From: Accumulibacter sp.
GTDB lineage: Bacteria; Pseudomonadota; Gammaproteobacteria; Burkholderiales; Rhodocyclaceae
DNA: 64,000 bases
Assembly (NCBI GenBank): GCA_031257115.1
Contig: JAIRPF010000075.1
Coordinates: 1-64,000 of the forward strand
Direction: 5' to 3'
The notes beneath the pieces are model-generated. The model was not told the DNA's origin. It searched no databases and was given only the letters and a program-made list of their open reading frames with translations. The first letter of the stretch is position 1. Every line of letters starts with the position of its first letter. This document shows positions 18,800 to 29,742 of this stretch, in pieces. Made by a program: the position numbers and the translations under genes.

Positions 18800-19261
18800 T
18801 TATTGACGTCCCCCCGCGACGGAGGGGTTGAGGACAAAAACATTATGGCAACGATGACACATGTACGAATTGTCCCAAGCGGCTTTTAGCGGAGGCCAAG
18901 TTTTTTTGTTGTATTGGAACGCGAAATAGACATACAACGCAGAACCTCCCACCCATACCAAGGTAAACAGGCCTTGGATCCAGACAGACGTAGTAAACAT
19001 CAGCACGATCATGTACAAAACGAAAACTACCATGAGAGGCTTTAAGTAAGGCAGCTTTGCCGGTGGAGCCGCTCGTTGTGACGCAGTTGTTTGGGATTTT
19101 CCCTTGGTCTTAGTGGTAGCAACTCCAACACCGAGGCCGTTACGAGTACCGCCAACACCTGAAGTCGACGAGGTAGTGTTAATTTCTGATAACCCTCCTT
19201 CATAAATGACAGAGAGGCGTTGAATGTTATCGCTTTGGCACTGCGGGCAAATATAACTCAT
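18800..19261 (-). CDS. Zinc-ribbon membrane protein inserted in the nuo operon
   Basis: This 153-residue protein is not a complex I subunit that I recognise. It has an N-terminal CxxC ('YICPQCQSDN'), a Ser/Thr/Gly-rich linker, two hydrophobic segments (about residues 75-95 and 100-120) and a C-terminal 'MCHRCHNVFV', which together could form one zinc site across the membrane-anchored protein. The ATG at 19261 has a GGAGAG Shine-Dalgarno; an upstream TTG at 19273 lacks one. Base composition is visibly more AT-rich than the flanking nuo genes (many TTT, AAT, GTA codons), which suggests horizontal gain. It is in the same orientation as nuoK and nuoL. Confidence 0.75.
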   Translation of the reverse strand: MSYICPQCQSDNIQRLSVIYEGGLSEINTTSSTSGVGGTRNGLGVGVATTKTKGKSQTTASQRAAPPAKLPYLKPLMVVFVLYMIVLMFTTSVWIQGLFTLVWVGGSALYVYFAFQYNKKTWPPLKAAWDNSYMCHRCHNVFVLNPSVAGGRQ

Positions 19262-19343
19262 GAAACTCTCCAACTTAGCTGGGTTGCTTTACAACTGTAC
19301 GGGATGACAAAGAAAAATGTGAATGAATCCTGAGCACTATCGT

Positions 19344-19649
19344 TTACCCCTTCAAACTGTCCAGATCATCCACGTGGATGGTCTTCAGGTTGCGGAACAG
19401 CGCGACGATGATGGCCAGGCCGATGGCCGATTCGGTGGCCGCCACGACGAGAACGAAAAAGACGAAAATCTGCCCGGCCAAATCCTGCAAATAATGCGAG
19501 AAGGCGATGAAGTTGATGTTGACGGAAAGCAGCATCAATTCGATCGACATCAGGATGATGATCAGATTCTTCCTGTTCAGGAAAATCCCGACGATGCCGA
19601 TGGCGAACAGGATCGCGGCCAGTATCAGAAAATGGGACAGTGTCAACAA
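19344..19649 (-). CDS. nuoK: NADH-quinone oxidoreductase subunit K
   Basis: NuoK (101 residues) is a three-helix membrane subunit of complex I. The two essential membrane Glu residues are in '[12 protein letters not shown]' and '[11 protein letters not shown]'. There is no ATG at the N-terminus. The start appears to be TTG at 19649, preceded by GGGAGG and followed by another TTG, giving '(M)[14 protein letters not shown]'. This is in keeping with family N-termini. Confidence 0.95.
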   Translation of the reverse strand: MLTLSHFLILAAILFAIGIVGIFLNRKNLIIILMSIELMLLSVNINFIAFSHYLQDLAGQIFVFFVLVVAATESAIGLAIIVALFRNLKTIHVDDLDSLKG

Positions 19650-19715
19650 GATGCCTCCCGCGCGACATTTCTCGCTTCAATGGCCCGTGGCGTGAAAAGA
19701 TATGCCGCCACGGCC

Positions 19716-20318
19716 TCAATCTCCCTTTTCGGCCGGCATCCGCACGAGGCGCACGCGATCCCTGGCCTTGACGAAAACCTGCTGCGACGGGCTGACCGAT
19801 TTGGTCTTGCGCTTGCCGCGCAGCGTGAGCGCGACCGCCGCGACGATGCCCACCAGCAGCACGGCCGAAACCAGCTCGAACGGATAGACGTACTCGGTAA
19901 ACAGCAGCCGGCCGAGTTCCCGCACATTGCTGTAGCCCGCCCCGGCCGGCGGAACGGCGCTTTCCGGGACGCCGGAATAGACGTAGAACAGGACCAGCCC
20001 CATTTCGGCGACCACCAGCAGGGCGACGATCGAGCCGAGCGGCAGATAACTCCAGAATCCCTCGCGCAGGCGGTCGAGATCGACGTTGAGCAGCATGACG
20101 ACGAACAGAAACAGCACCATGACCGCGCCGACGTAGACCAGGATCAGGGCGATCGCCAGGAATTCGGCTCCCAGCAGAATCCACACGCCGCACGCGCTGA
20201 AAAACGCCAGTATCAGATGCAGGGCCGCGTGCACGGGATTCTTCAGGGTCACCACGCGCAGGCCGGCGTACACCAGGATCACCGCCAGAAAATAAAAGAC
20301 GAAGGTTCTGAATTCCAT
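19716..20318 (-). CDS. nuoJ: NADH-quinone oxidoreductase subunit J
   Basis: NuoJ (200 residues) is a five-helix membrane subunit of complex I. It carries 'NPVHAALHLILAFFSACGVW' and the pi-bulge helix 'AIALILVYVGAVMVLFLFVV' of transmembrane helix 3. The length is normal for betaproteobacteria, with a basic C-terminal tail. It lies between nuoI (14-base gap) and nuoK (66-base gap). Confidence 0.95.
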   Translation of the reverse strand: MEFRTFVFYFLAVILVYAGLRVVTLKNPVHAALHLILAFFSACGVWILLGAEFLAIALILVYVGAVMVLFLFVVMLLNVDLDRLREGFWSYLPLGSIVALLVVAEMGLVLFYVYSGVPESAVPPAGAGYSNVRELGRLLFTEYVYPFELVSAVLLVGIVAAVALTLRGKRKTKSVSPSQQVFVKARDRVRLVRMPAEKGD

Positions 20319-20332
20319 CGTATCGACGCCCG

Positions 20333-20821
20333 TCAGCGGTATTTCGAATCAAGCTCGCGGTCGGCGGCGATCTGCGTTTCGTAACGATCGCCGTTGGCCA
20401 GCAGCATGGGTTTGGTGTAATACAGATCGCTCTGTTTCTCGCCGTGATACTCGAAGAGGCGCGTCTCGACGATCGCGTCCACCGGGCACGCCTCCTCGCA
20501 AAAACCGCAGAAAATGCACTTGTTCCAATCGATGTCGTAGCGCGTCGTCCGCCGGGAGCCGTCCTCGCGCTCGGCCGATTCGATGGTGATCGCCATCGCC
20601 GGGCAGGCGGCCTCGCACAGCTTGCAGGCAATGCAGCGCTCCTCGCCGCCGGGATAGCGCCGGAGCGCGTGCAGGCCGCGAAAACGGAACCCCTGCGGCG
20701 TTTTTTCCTCGGGATATTGCACCGTGATCTTGCGCGCGAAGAGATGACGCCCGGTCACGGACAAGCCCTTGAGCAGCTCCTTGAGCAAGAGGCTGCCGAA
20801 TATTTCCTTCATCGAACCCAC
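20333..20821 (-). CDS. nuoI: NADH-quinone oxidoreductase subunit I
   Basis: NuoI (162 residues, or 159 from the ATG at 20812) carries the two [4Fe-4S] clusters N6a and N6b of the peripheral arm. The motifs are '[12 protein letters not shown]' and '[12 protein letters not shown]'. The N-terminal amphipathic helix and '[20 protein letters not shown]' are typical. A GTG at 20821 has the better-spaced GAGAGG Shine-Dalgarno and is used here; the choice between GTG and ATG is open. Confidence 0.95.
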   Translation of the reverse strand: MGSMKEIFGSLLLKELLKGLSVTGRHLFARKITVQYPEEKTPQGFRFRGLHALRRYPGGEERCIACKLCEAACPAMAITIESAEREDGSRRTTRYDIDWNKCIFCGFCEEACPVDAIVETRLFEYHGEKQSDLYYTKPMLLANGDRYETQIAADRELDSKYR

Positions 20822-20831
20822 GGATCGCCTC

Positions 20832-21941
20832 TCATTTCCAGATGTTCAACGGCGACAGCATCCAGCACGCGACGACCGCCAGCCAGACCAGGCAGACCGG
20901 AATGAACACCTTCCAGCCAAGACGCATGACCTGGTCGTAACGATAACGCGGAAAGGTGGCGCGCACCCAGAAAAACAGCACCAGCACGCAGAATATCTTG
21001 ACGAGCAGCCAGAGAATGCTGTCGGGCAGGAAGGACACCGGCGAGAGCCAGCCGCCCAGGAACAGCAGGCTGACCAGTGTGCAGCCCATGAGCATCGCCG
21101 TGTATTCGGCGAGCTGGAACACCGCGAAGGCCATCCCGGAATATTCGACGTGGTAGCCGATGATTTCCGATTCGCCTTCCGCCAAGTCGAAGGGCGCGCG
21201 GTTGCATTCGGCGAAAATCGACGTGAGGTAGACCACGAACATCGGCAGCAGCGGCAGCCAGTTCCACGAAAGGAACTTCAGTCCCATCCCGGCGAACAGT
21301 CCGCGCCCCTGCCCCTGGACGATGTCTACCAGGTTGAGGCTGTTGGAAACCATCAGCACGACCACCAGCGACAGCCCCATCGCCACTTCGTAGGAAATCA
21401 TCTGCGCCGCGGAGCGCATGGAGCCGAGAAAGGCGTATTTGGAGTTCGGCGCCCAGCCCGACAGGATGACGCCGTAGACGCCGATCGACGTCACCGACAT
21501 CACGAACAGCAGGCTGGCGTCGATGTTGGCCAGCACGAGGAAGTCGTTGAACGGAATCACCGCCCAGGCGATCAGCGCGGGCGCGAAGGAAAAGAGGGGC
21601 GCCAGGAGGTAGACGGGCTTGTCCGCCTTGGCGGGGATCACGATTTCCTTGAGCAGCACCTTCAGGCCGTCGGCCAGGGGCTGGAACAGCCCCCACGGCC
21701 CGACGCGGTTCGGCCCGATGCGCACCTGCATCCAGCCGATGACCTTGCGTTCGGCGAACGTCTCGTAAGCCACGACCAGCAGCAGGGGCGCGATGATCAG
21801 CATCACCTTGACGACCGTCCAGACGAGCGTGACGAGATCCGGCCACGCGGCCCCGAACGTATCCTGCCCCATCCGCATCAGGGCGTCGAAAGGCGGAATC
21901 AGGAATCCCGGCAACAATTGATGCAGCGTCTCGACCATCAT
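20832..21941 (-). CDS. nuoH: NADH-quinone oxidoreductase subunit H
   Basis: NuoH (369 residues) is the membrane subunit that forms the quinone cavity with NuoB and NuoD. Conserved features seen are '[20 protein letters not shown]', '[10 protein letters not shown]'-like '[18 protein letters not shown]', '[16 protein letters not shown]' and '[15 protein letters not shown]'. Its start overlaps the end of nuoG by 4 bases (ATGA). The protein is complete. Confidence 0.96.
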   Translation of the reverse strand: MMVETLHQLLPGFLIPPFDALMRMGQDTFGAAWPDLVTLVWTVVKVMLIIAPLLLVVAYETFAERKVIGWMQVRIGPNRVGPWGLFQPLADGLKVLLKEIVIPAKADKPVYLLAPLFSFAPALIAWAVIPFNDFLVLANIDASLLFVMSVTSIGVYGVILSGWAPNSKYAFLGSMRSAAQMISYEVAMGLSLVVVLMVSNSLNLVDIVQGQGRGLFAGMGLKFLSWNWLPLLPMFVVYLTSIFAECNRAPFDLAEGESEIIGYHVEYSGMAFAVFQLAEYTAMLMGCTLVSLLFLGGWLSPVSFLPDSILWLLVKIFCVLVLFFWVRATFPRYRYDQVMRLGWKVFIPVCLVWLAVVACWMLSPLNIWK

Positions 21942-24286
21942 GCGCGCTCCACGTCGATCGGTCCGAACATTCCGCCCAGCGAGGCGGTCGTCGCGTGCGC
22001 CGCCGCCACCCGGACGCAGTCCGGAGGCACCAGGGCGTCGGCGCGGGCCGTGAGAACGGCTTCCCCAGGCCCCTGCCTCACCCTCACCCTTTCCCCTGCG
22101 GCAACGCCGAGCCGATCGAGCGTTTCCGGATGGATGCGCGCGACGGGTTCGGCGGCGTCCCGCGTCTTTTGCAGCGCGCGCGCCCGGCGCGCCAGGGCGT
22201 CGGCGAAATGGATCGGCACGTCGGCGATGCGCTCCAGCCCCCCGGCGGACGCCGCCGGAAGCGGCGCCAGGGGCAAATCGACGCCGTTGTCCAGGTTTTC
22301 GGCGAACGGCGCGCCGGCCGGAATGAATTCGTCCCGCACCGCCTCGCTCGATTCATGATCGAACCCCGGCAGCGCCAGCGTGTTGCCGAGAACGCGCAGC
22401 ACCTTCCAGCCGGGACGCGCTTCGCCCGGCGGCCTGCAGACGCCGCTCACGCTCTGCACGCGCCCCTCGGTATTGACGTAGGTGCCGGAGGTTTCGGTGA
22501 AAGCCGCCAGCGGCAGGAGCGCGTCCGCGTAGTCCATCGCCGCCCCGTCGCGGAACGGCGTCATCACCGCCACGAAATCCGCCTGTTTGATCGCGGCGAC
22601 GGCCTCGCGCGGGTTGGCGCAATCAAATTCCGGCTCGACGCCCAGCAGGAGATAGGCCTTGCGCGGCCGGGCGAACATCTCGCGCGCGTTGAGACCGTCG
22701 AGACCCTCGCCGCCGGGCAAGGCGCCCGCGACATATCCGCCGACGCTGTTGGCGGCTTCCCCGATGAAGCCCAGCGACGCGCCGGTCAGCCTGGACAGAT
22801 CGGCGGCCAGCGCGTGCAACTGCCCGGCCTGATCCACCTGCTCGGCCACGTTGCCGAGGAAGATGGCTTTTTTCCCGCCCGTCGTCAGACTTTCGGCGAT
22901 GGCTTGCGCCTGCGCGCACGGCTCGACCGTTTCAAGCCCGGCGGGAACCGCCGCCCCAAGCCGCGTCGCCGCCGCCTTGAGCACGCCCGCCAGGGCGCGG
23001 GCCAAATTGCGCGGCGCGACCGAAATCCGCGCGTGCAGGTCGATCAGCGATTCGTCGCCCGTCACCGAAACGACGCTCACCTTGCCAGCCTTTCTGGCCA
23101 ATTGGCGCAACCTTTGCGCGAAAAGCGGATGATCCTTGCGCAGGAAACCGCCGACCACCAGCGCGGCGCTCAAATTCTGGATTTCCGCGATGCGCAGCCC
23201 TAGCCAGGGGATGCCAGCGCGCTTGCCGTCGCTGGAAAAATCACTGCGGCGCGGACGGAAATCGACGTTGCCGGAACCCATCGCGCGCATCAGTTTCCGC
23301 AAAAGATACAGCTCCTCGGCGGTCGAATGCGGCGACGCCAGCGCCGCGAGCGATCCAGCGCCGTGCTTGCCGGCGACGTCCTTCAGGGCGTGGGCGACGT
23401 AATCGAGCGCGACGTTCCATTCGACCTCGCGCAAGGCGCCGTCGACGCGAACCATCGGCTTTTGCAGGCGTTCCGCCGAATTCAGCGCCTCATACGAAAA
23501 ACGATCCTTGTCGGAAATCCAGCACTCGTTGATTTCTTCGTTCTCGCGGGGCAGCACGCGCATCACGCGGCCGTTTTTCACCTGCACGATCAGGTTCGTC
23601 CCCAGGCTGTCGTGCGGACTGACCGACCCGCGGCGCGACAATTCCCAGCTCCGCGCCGAATAGCGGAAGGGCTTCGAGGTCAGCGCGCCGACCGGGCAGA
23701 GGTCGATCATGTTGCCCGACAGTTCGGAATCGACGCTCCGCCCGACGAAGGTCAGTATCTCCGAATGCACGTTGCGGTTGGCCATGCCCAGTTCCATCAC
23801 CCCGGCGATCTCCTGGCCGAAGCGCACGCAACGGGTGCAATGGATGCAGCGCGACATTTCCCGCATCGAGATCAGCGGCCCGACATCCTTGGCCACGACG
23901 ACGTGCTTGGCTTCCCTGTAGCGCGACGCCGTGCCGCCGTAGCCGACCGAGAGATCCTGCAACTGGCATTCGCCGCCCTGGTCGCAGATCGGGCAATCGA
24001 GCGGATGATTGATGAGCAGGAACTCCATCACGCCTTTCTGCGCCTTCACCGCAAGCTCGGAGTGCGTGAATACCTTCATTCCATTCGCCGCCGGCGTGGC
24101 GCAGGCGGGCAGCGGCTTCGGGGCCTTTTCGACCTGAACCAGGCACATCCGGCAGTTGGCCGCGATGGACAGCTTCTTGTGGTAGCAGAAATGGGGAATG
24201 TAAGCGCCCAGCGCCCTGGCCGCGTCCATGATCGTGCTGCCGGGAGGCACCTGAACCTGTTTGCCGTCAATCTCGATGTCTAGCAT
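21938..24286 (-). CDS. nuoG: NADH-quinone oxidoreductase subunit G
   Basis: NuoG (782 residues) is the large Fe-S subunit of the NADH dehydrogenase arm. The N-terminal domain has the [2Fe-2S] ligands ('[20 protein letters not shown]'), the His-Cys cluster ('[18 protein letters not shown]') and the [4Fe-4S] motif '[13 protein letters not shown]'. The rest is a molybdopterin-oxidoreductase-like domain without the cofactor. The C-terminal portion ('[20 protein letters not shown]') is the MopB-type barrel. Confidence 0.96.
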   Translation of the reverse strand: MLDIEIDGKQVQVPPGSTIMDAARALGAYIPHFCYHKKLSIAANCRMCLVQVEKAPKPLPACATPAANGMKVFTHSELAVKAQKGVMEFLLINHPLDCPICDQGGECQLQDLSVGYGGTASRYREAKHVVVAKDVGPLISMREMSRCIHCTRCVRFGQEIAGVMELGMANRNVHSEILTFVGRSVDSELSGNMIDLCPVGALTSKPFRYSARSWELSRRGSVSPHDSLGTNLIVQVKNGRVMRVLPRENEEINECWISDKDRFSYEALNSAERLQKPMVRVDGALREVEWNVALDYVAHALKDVAGKHGAGSLAALASPHSTAEELYLLRKLMRAMGSGNVDFRPRRSDFSSDGKRAGIPWLGLRIAEIQNLSAALVVGGFLRKDHPLFAQRLRQLARKAGKVSVVSVTGDESLIDLHARISVAPRNLARALAGVLKAAATRLGAAVPAGLETVEPCAQAQAIAESLTTGGKKAIFLGNVAEQVDQAGQLHALAADLSRLTGASLGFIGEAANSVGGYVAGALPGGEGLDGLNAREMFARPRKAYLLLGVEPEFDCANPREAVAAIKQADFVAVMTPFRDGAAMDYADALLPLAAFTETSGTYVNTEGRVQSVSGVCRPPGEARPGWKVLRVLGNTLALPGFDHESSEAVRDEFIPAGAPFAENLDNGVDLPLAPLPAASAGGLERIADVPIHFADALARRARALQKTRDAAEPVARIHPETLDRLGVAAGERVRVRQGPGEAVLTARADALVPPDCVRVAAAHATTASLGGMFGPIDVERA

Positions 24287-24305
24287 ATCGCCGCCCTAAA
24301 TCGCC

Positions 24306-25634
24306 CTATTCCGCCGCCTTGAAGAACGTGCTGCCGGCGCGTTGCACCTCCGGCGGGACGAGGCATTTTCCGTGTTCGACGTGGTACGCGAATTCGTCCC
24401 GGAAATGCTTGAGAAACCCCTGCACCGGCATCGCCGCCGCGTCGCCCAGGGCGCAAACGGTCCGCCCCATGATGTTCGCCGTCAGGCTGGAGAGGAGTTC
24501 CAGGTCTTCCGGACGCCCCTCTCCGTGTTCGATCCGATGCACGATCCGGTACATCCAGCCGGTGCCTTCGCGGCAGGGCGTGCATTGCCCGCAGGATTCC
24601 TCGTGATAGAAATACGACAGGCGCTCCAGCGCCCTGACCATGCAGGTCGTCTCGTCCATCACGATGACCGCGCCGGAACCCATCATCGATCCCGCCTTGC
24701 CGATGCAGTCGTAATCCATGGTGCAATCCATGATGATTTCCGCCGGCAGGACCGGCGCGGACGATCCGCCCGGAATGCAGGCCTTGAGCTTGCGCCCGCC
24801 GCGCACGCCGCCGGCCATTTCGAGCAGGGTGGCGAACGGCGTGCCGAGAGGAAGCTCGTAATTGCCTGGCCGGTTGACGTGCCCGGACACGGAGAACAGT
24901 TTCGTGCCGCCGTTGTTCGGCTTGCCGGCTTCGAGATAGGCTTCCGCGCCCATGTTCAGGACGAACGGCACCGCGGCAAACGTCTCGGTATTGTTGATGG
25001 TGGTCGGTTTTCCGTACAGGCCCACGCTCGCCGGGAACGGCGGCTTGAAGCGCGGCTGGCCTTTCTTGCCCTCGATCGATTCGAGCAGCGCCGATTCCTC
25101 GCCGCAGACGTAGGCGCCGTAGCCGTGGTGGGCGAACAGCTCGAAGCCGAAGCCCGATCCGAGGATGTCCCTGCCGATGAATCCGGCCTCGCGCGCTTCG
25201 TCGAGCGCCTCCTCGAAACGCTTGTAGATTTCCCAGATTTCGCCGTGGATGTAGTTGTAGCCGCGTTCCGCGCCCACCGCGTAGGCGGCGATCGCCATGC
25301 CCTCGATCACCGCGTGCGGGTTGTTGCGCAGGATGTCACGATCCTTGAAAGTGCCCGGTTCGCCCTCGTCGGTATTGCAGACGATGTATTTGCCGTCCTT
25401 GAAGTCCTTCGGCATGAAGCTCCACTTGAGGCCGGTGGGAAAGCCCGCGCCGCCCCGTCCGCGCAGGCCGGATTTCTTGATTTCGCCGATGACCTGATCC
25501 GCCGGAATCTTCTCTTCGAGAATTTTCCTCAGAGCACCGTAGCCGCCCCGTTTCACGTAATCCCGCAAGCGCCACGCGGCATCGCCGTTCCAGCCGACGG
25601 TCAGTATCGGGTTGATCGCGCCGAGGATGGCCAT
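24306..25634 (-). CDS. nuoF: NADH-quinone oxidoreductase subunit F
   Basis: NuoF (442 residues) binds FMN and NADH and holds cluster N3. Signatures are '[20 protein letters not shown]' (nucleotide binding), '[16 protein letters not shown]' and '[16 protein letters not shown]' (three of the four N3 cysteines). The ATG at 25634 overlaps nuoE's stop as TAATG. The long upstream open frame is only read-through of nuoE. Confidence 0.97.
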   Translation of the reverse strand: MAILGAINPILTVGWNGDAAWRLRDYVKRGGYGALRKILEEKIPADQVIGEIKKSGLRGRGGAGFPTGLKWSFMPKDFKDGKYIVCNTDEGEPGTFKDRDILRNNPHAVIEGMAIAAYAVGAERGYNYIHGEIWEIYKRFEEALDEAREAGFIGRDILGSGFGFELFAHHGYGAYVCGEESALLESIEGKKGQPRFKPPFPASVGLYGKPTTINNTETFAAVPFVLNMGAEAYLEAGKPNNGGTKLFSVSGHVNRPGNYELPLGTPFATLLEMAGGVRGGRKLKACIPGGSSAPVLPAEIIMDCTMDYDCIGKAGSMMGSGAVIVMDETTCMVRALERLSYFYHEESCGQCTPCREGTGWMYRIVHRIEHGEGRPEDLELLSSLTANIMGRTVCALGDAAAMPVQGFLKHFRDEFAYHVEHGKCLVPPEVQRAGSTFFKAAE

Positions 25635-26107
25635 TATTCGAGCTCCTCCAGCAGTTTGTCGATTTCCTCCGGCCGCATGTGGCCGCACATGCGCCGGTTG
25701 TTCACCAGCATCACCGGCGCGTCGCCGCAAGCGCCCAGGCACTCGCCTTCCTTGAGCGTGAACTTTCCGTCCGGAGTCGTTTCGTCGAAGCCGATGCCCA
25801 GTTTTTCCTTGAGATACCCGGCGGCGTCGCCGCCGCCCGACAACGTGCACGGCAGGTTGGTGCACACCGTCAGCTTGTATTTGCCGACCGGCTTGAGATC
25901 GTACATGTTGTAGAAACTCGCGACCTCGTAGGCGGCGATCGGCGCCATGCCCAGGTAGGTCGCCACGAACTCGATCGCCTCGCTCGGCAGCCAGCCCAGT
26001 TCCTCCTGGGCGATGGCCAGCGCCGCCATGACTGCGGACTGCTTCTGGCCGGCGGGATACTTGGCGATCTCGCGGTCGATCTTTTGGATGGATTCTGTGG
26101 TCAGCAT
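25634..26107 (-). CDS. nuoE: NADH-quinone oxidoreductase subunit E
   Basis: NuoE (157 residues) is the thioredoxin-like [2Fe-2S] subunit (cluster N1a). The four ligands are visible in '[11 protein letters not shown]' and 'CLGACGDAP'. The N-terminal helical part contains '[17 protein letters not shown]'. The start ATG at 26107 overlaps nuoD's stop as TGATG, and the stop overlaps nuoF, so nuoD-nuoE-nuoF are translationally coupled. Confidence 0.96.
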   Translation of the reverse strand: MLTTESIQKIDREIAKYPAGQKQSAVMAALAIAQEELGWLPSEAIEFVATYLGMAPIAAYEVASFYNMYDLKPVGKYKLTVCTNLPCTLSGGGDAAGYLKEKLGIGFDETTPDGKFTLKEGECLGACGDAPVMLVNNRRMCGHMRPEEIDKLLEELE

Positions 26108-27360
26108 CAGCGGTCTATCTCGCCAAAAACGATATCGATGGTCCCCATCATGGTCACCACGTCGGCGATCATGTGGCCGCGCACCAGTTCGTCCATGGCC
26201 GACAGATGGACGTAGCCGGACGAACGGATTTTCAGCCGGTAGGGCTTGTTGGCGCCATCGGAAACGACGTAGACGCCGAATTCCCCCTTGGGATGCTCGA
26301 CGGCCGAGTAGACCTGCCCTTCCGGGACGTGGAAGCCTTCCGAGCACAGTTTGAAATGGTGGATCAGCGCCTCCATGTTCGTTTTCATGTCGACGCGGCT
26401 CGGCCGGGCAACCTTGGCGTTGTCCGAGACGACCGGCCCCGGATTGGCGCGCAGCCAGTCGATGCACTGCTGGAGGAGGCGGTTCGACTGGCGCATCTCG
26501 TTGATCCGCACGAGATAGCGGTCGTAGCAGTCGCCGGCCGTCCCCACCGGAATGTCGAAATCGAGGCGGTCATAAACCGCGTAGGGCTGTTTCTTGCGCA
26601 GATCCCAGGCGAAGCCGGAGCCGCGCAGCATCGCCCCGGTGAAACCGAGCTGCAACGCCCGGTCGGGCGGCACGACGCCGACATCGACCAAGCGCTGCTT
26701 CCAGATGCGGTTATCGGTCAGCAGGGTCTCGTAATCGTCGACGATCTTCGGAAAACGGTTCACGAAGTCTTGCAGGAAATCGAGGAAGGTCCCGCTCCGC
26801 GCCTCGTTCAGCTGCTTGAGCCTGGCGCCGTTTTTCCACTTGGATTCCTTGTATTGCGGCATGCTGTCCGGCAGGTCGCGGTATACCCCGCCGGGGCGAT
26901 AGTACGCCGCGTGCCAGCGCGTTCCGCTCACCGCCTCGTAGCAATCCATCAAATCCTCGCGCTCGCGGCAGCCGTACAGCATCATGGTCATCGCGCCGAC
27001 GTCGAGGCCGTGCGAGCCGATGAACATCAGGTGATTCAGTATCCGGGTGATTTCGTCGAACATCACCCGGATGTACTGCGCGCGAACCGGAACCTCGATG
27101 CCGAGCATCCGTTCGAGCGCCAGGCAATAGGCGTGCTCGCTCGCCATCATCGACATGTAGTCGAGCCGGTCCATGTAGGGGAGCGACTGGATCCATGTTC
27201 TCGTTTCCACCAGCTTCTCGGTGGCCCGGTGCAGAAAGCCGATGTGCGGATCGGCGCGCACGACGACCTCGCCGTCAAGCTCCAGCACCATGCGCAGCAC
27301 CCCGTGCGCCGCCGGATGCTGGGGACCGAAATTGAGAGTGTAATTCTGGATGTCAGGCAT
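26107..27360 (-). CDS. nuoD: NADH-quinone oxidoreductase subunit D
   Basis: NuoD (417 residues) is the 49-kDa-type subunit lining the quinone site. Conserved segments include '[20 protein letters not shown]', '[14 protein letters not shown]' and '[13 protein letters not shown]', plus the C-terminal '[12 protein letters not shown]'. It is a separate gene, not fused to nuoC. It overlaps nuoC by 8 bases and nuoE by one. Confidence 0.97.
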   Translation of the reverse strand: MPDIQNYTLNFGPQHPAAHGVLRMVLELDGEVVVRADPHIGFLHRATEKLVETRTWIQSLPYMDRLDYMSMMASEHAYCLALERMLGIEVPVRAQYIRVMFDEITRILNHLMFIGSHGLDVGAMTMMLYGCREREDLMDCYEAVSGTRWHAAYYRPGGVYRDLPDSMPQYKESKWKNGARLKQLNEARSGTFLDFLQDFVNRFPKIVDDYETLLTDNRIWKQRLVDVGVVPPDRALQLGFTGAMLRGSGFAWDLRKKQPYAVYDRLDFDIPVGTAGDCYDRYLVRINEMRQSNRLLQQCIDWLRANPGPVVSDNAKVARPSRVDMKTNMEALIHHFKLCSEGFHVPEGQVYSAVEHPKGEFGVYVVSDGANKPYRLKIRSSGYVHLSAMDELVRGHMIADVVTMMGTIDIVFGEIDR

Positions 27361-27958
27361 TTTTCACGCCCCCGTAGTTCTCCTCGCGGACGATCCGGGG
27401 CGTGATCTCCCGCGGCTCGATGGTGACCGGCTGGTAGACGACGCGCTTTTGCTCCGGATCGTAGCGCATTTCGACGTGGCCGCTGACCGGGAAATCCTTG
27501 CGGAAGGGATGCCCGATGAATCCGTAATCGGTGAGTATCCGGCGCAGGTCGGCGTGCCCCGGAAAGACGATCCCGTAGAGGTCGAAAGCCTCCCGCTCGA
27601 ACCAGTTGGCCGAATTCCAGACGGAAACGACGGACGGCACGGCGGGAAAATCGTCGTCGGGCGCGAAGCAGCGCACGCGCAGACGCCAGTTGTGGGCGAT
27701 CGAGAGCAGGTGGACGACGACGGCGAAGCGCCTGCCCTGCCAGCGCCCGTCGCCGTAGGCCGAATAATCGACGCCGCAAAGGTCGATCAACTGCTCGAAA
27801 CCGAGTTCCGGCTCGTCGCGCAGCGTCAGCATCGCCTCCGGGTAGGCGGCGGCGTCGATGTCGACGGTGATCTCGCCCAAAGCCGTTTGCAGCCCGGCGA
27901 TCCGGTCTCCGAAATGCTTCCGCAGGTTCTGGCTCAGCAGTTCGATCTTGGCGGACAT
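27353..27958 (-). CDS. nuoC: NADH-quinone oxidoreductase subunit C
   Basis: NuoC (201 residues) is the 30-kDa-type subunit of the peripheral arm. The family signature '[20 protein letters not shown]' followed by '[16 protein letters not shown]' is present. The N-terminal part is more variable. It is the usual betaproteobacterial length, overlaps nuoD and follows nuoB by 18 bases. Confidence 0.96.
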   Translation of the reverse strand: MSAKIELLSQNLRKHFGDRIAGLQTALGEITVDIDAAAYPEAMLTLRDEPELGFEQLIDLCGVDYSAYGDGRWQGRRFAVVVHLLSIAHNWRLRVRCFAPDDDFPAVPSVVSVWNSANWFEREAFDLYGIVFPGHADLRRILTDYGFIGHPFRKDFPVSGHVEMRYDPEQKRVVYQPVTIEPREITPRIVREENYGGVKNA

Positions 27959-27976
27959 GGGGTTCCTCGGATTGGA

Positions 27977-28471
27977 TTAGCGGGCGATGACGCTGGCGCG
28001 GGCGATGGTGCTGGTATGGCGAATCTTGTTCTGTAGTTGCAGCAGGCCGTAGAGCAGCGCCTCGGACGTGGGAGGGCAGCCGGGAACGTAAATGTCGACC
28101 GGCACGATACGGTCGCAGCCGCGCACCACGGAATAGGCGTAATGGTAATAACCGCCGCCGTTGGCGCAGGACCCCATCGAAACGACCCAGCGCGGCTCGG
28201 CCATCTGGTCATAGACTTTCCTCAGCGCCGGCGCCATCTTGTTGGTCAGCGTCCCCGCGACGATCATCACGTCGGCCTGGCGCGGACTTGGGCGGAAAAC
28301 GATGCCGAAGCGGTCGAGGTCGTAGCGCGAGCAGCCCGTGTGGATCATCTCGATCGCGCAGCAGGCCAAGCCGAAAGTCATCGGCCACATCGAGCCGGTG
28401 CGCATGTAGTTGATCAGCTTGTCGGCGGTCGTGGTGATGAAGCCTTCCTGGAGGATTCCTTCGATACTCAT
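27977..28471 (-). CDS. nuoB: NADH-quinone oxidoreductase subunit B
   Basis: NuoB (164 residues) holds cluster N2, the last Fe-S centre before quinone. Ligands are the adjacent cysteines of '[10 protein letters not shown]' and the cysteines in '[12 protein letters not shown]' and '[13 protein letters not shown]'. The start ATG is 28471 ('[10 protein letters not shown]'); the open frame extends upstream through nuoA without homology. It follows nuoA by 7 bases. Confidence 0.97.
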   Translation of the reverse strand: MSIEGILQEGFITTTADKLINYMRTGSMWPMTFGLACCAIEMIHTGCSRYDLDRFGIVFRPSPRQADVMIVAGTLTNKMAPALRKVYDQMAEPRWVVSMGSCANGGGYYHYAYSVVRGCDRIVPVDIYVPGCPPTSEALLYGLLQLQNKIRHTSTIARASVIAR

Positions 28472-28478
28472 GGCCCGG

Positions 28479-28853
28479 TCACTCCCAATCCAGCGCGCCC
28501 CTGGCCCAAGCGTAGACGTAGCCCACGAGCAGGATCGCCAGGAACACAAGCATCTCGATGAAACCGAACCACCGCACGGAATCGGTTTGCGCGATTTCCT
28601 TGAAGATCGTCGCCCACGGCACCAGGAAGGCAACTTCCAGATCGAAAAGGATGAACAGGATCGAGATCAGGTAATAGCGGACGTCGAATTTCATGCGCGC
28701 GTCCTCGAACGCATCGAAGCCGCACTCATAGGGGGAAAGCTTTTCTTCGTTGGGGCGGCGCGGGGCGACCAGCGTCCCGGTGATCACGGGCGCGACTCCG
28801 AAAACGATGCCGATCAGGACGAAGACAAATATCGGGAAGTAATTTTCCAACAT
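28479..28853 (-). CDS. nuoA: NADH-quinone oxidoreductase subunit A
   Basis: NuoA (124 residues) is the first gene of the nuo operon, a three-helix membrane subunit. The loop '[20 protein letters not shown]' contains the conserved Cys that reports the active/deactive state, and '[16 protein letters not shown]' is the conserved helix 2. Upstream lies the end of a decayed integrative element rather than tRNA-Leu/secG, so the operon's native promoter context has probably changed. Confidence 0.96.
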   Translation of the reverse strand: MLENYFPIFVFVLIGIVFGVAPVITGTLVAPRRPNEEKLSPYECGFDAFEDARMKFDVRYYLISILFILFDLEVAFLVPWATIFKEIAQTDSVRWFGFIEMLVFLAILLVGYVYAWARGALDWE

Positions 28854-28909
28854 GATCCATCGCGCCTAAGTTTCAAACCGAAATCACCCTTTTCGGATGA
28901 CGGTGCCTG

Positions 28910-29458
28910 GTGGATACCAAAAACCTGCCTGAATTCACCAACTTACCCAATCCTGGGCGGGAGAAATGTGAGAACGTTCAAGGGCATTATATTTCGGATT
29001 CTACGGAGATACAAATACCCAAGTATTTTGTGCCTGGGTTAAATGGGGTGTCCTGGGTGAAGCACGTTACTTTCGCGCGCTATCTCGGCGTCGTGAATTT
29101 TCCCAACGGGAACGCCTACGCCGACCCCAACGTGGCCTTGCCCGACGAGATGTATTTCGTCGATCGCAAGGCCACGGAAAATTCCGTGATGATCGAGTGG
29201 GAACTCACGTCCGCCATCGACCTTGTGAACATCAAGCTGCCGCGCCGCCAGGTCATCGCCAATACCTGCCCCTGGAAGTATCGCGGCGTGGAGTGTGGGT
29301 ATACCGGCGGCGCGGTGGCGGACGAGTACGACAAGGCGACCACGGACGTGAGTAAGGACAAGTGTGGAAAGCGTCTTGCTTCCTGCAAGCTGCGCTTCGG
29401 CGCCGCCAGTGACAACCTGCGCTATGGCGGTTTCCCCGCCGCGCAACTCGTGAAGTGA
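28910..29458 (+). pseudogene. Truncated phage minor tail protein, lambda gpL family
   Basis: From about 29060 onward the protein matches the C-terminal part of lambda L-type minor tail proteins: 'TFARYLGVVNFPNGN', 'EMYFVDRKATENSVMIEWEL', 'LPRRQVIANTCPWKYRGVEC' and 'CKLRFGA'. The four cysteines are likely Fe-S ligands, as in gpL. The family's N-terminal half or so is missing, and the first 48 codons are unrelated, so a rearrangement joined foreign DNA at about 29050. The gpK-type gene follows directly, in the lambda L-K order. Confidence 0.8.
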
Positions 29459-29463
29459 CTCTC

Positions 29464-29742
29464 ATGGACGACGCGATCCTTCAATCCTCCGCGCTCCCCG
29501 GCATCATTGACGCCGTGGCGAGACACGCCGCCGGAGTGGCTCCGCACGAATGCTGCGGGCTTGTCGCCGAGATCGATGGGAGATATGCCTATCTGCCCTG
29601 CGAGAACGTGGCGCGTCCCGATCCGGAGACCCGCTTCATGATCGCTCCGGAAGCCTGGATCGAGGCGGAGGAACGCGGGCGCGTCGTCATGATCTGCCAT
29701 TCGCACGTGGGCAAGCCGCCGCTCCGCGTGTCTCGCTTGTAA
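29464..29742 (+). pseudogene. Truncated phage tail assembly protein, lambda gpK family (JAMM domain)
   Basis: The 92-residue remnant carries the start of a JAB1/MPN metalloprotease domain: 'APHECCGLVAEIDG' with the catalytic Glu region lost in part, and 'VVMICHSHVGKPP', the H-x-H zinc motif. The remainder of the JAMM domain and the NlpC/P60 domain of gpK are missing. Homology stops at about 29730, and AT-richer unrelated DNA begins, so this is a deletion junction. It starts 5 bases after the gpL remnant. Confidence 0.8.

Noticed and set aside
28854-29060. Left attachment site duplicating the tRNA-Leu 3' end
   Set aside because: Only a 6-base match ('GGTGCC') to the tRNA end was found, which is too short to claim a direct repeat.
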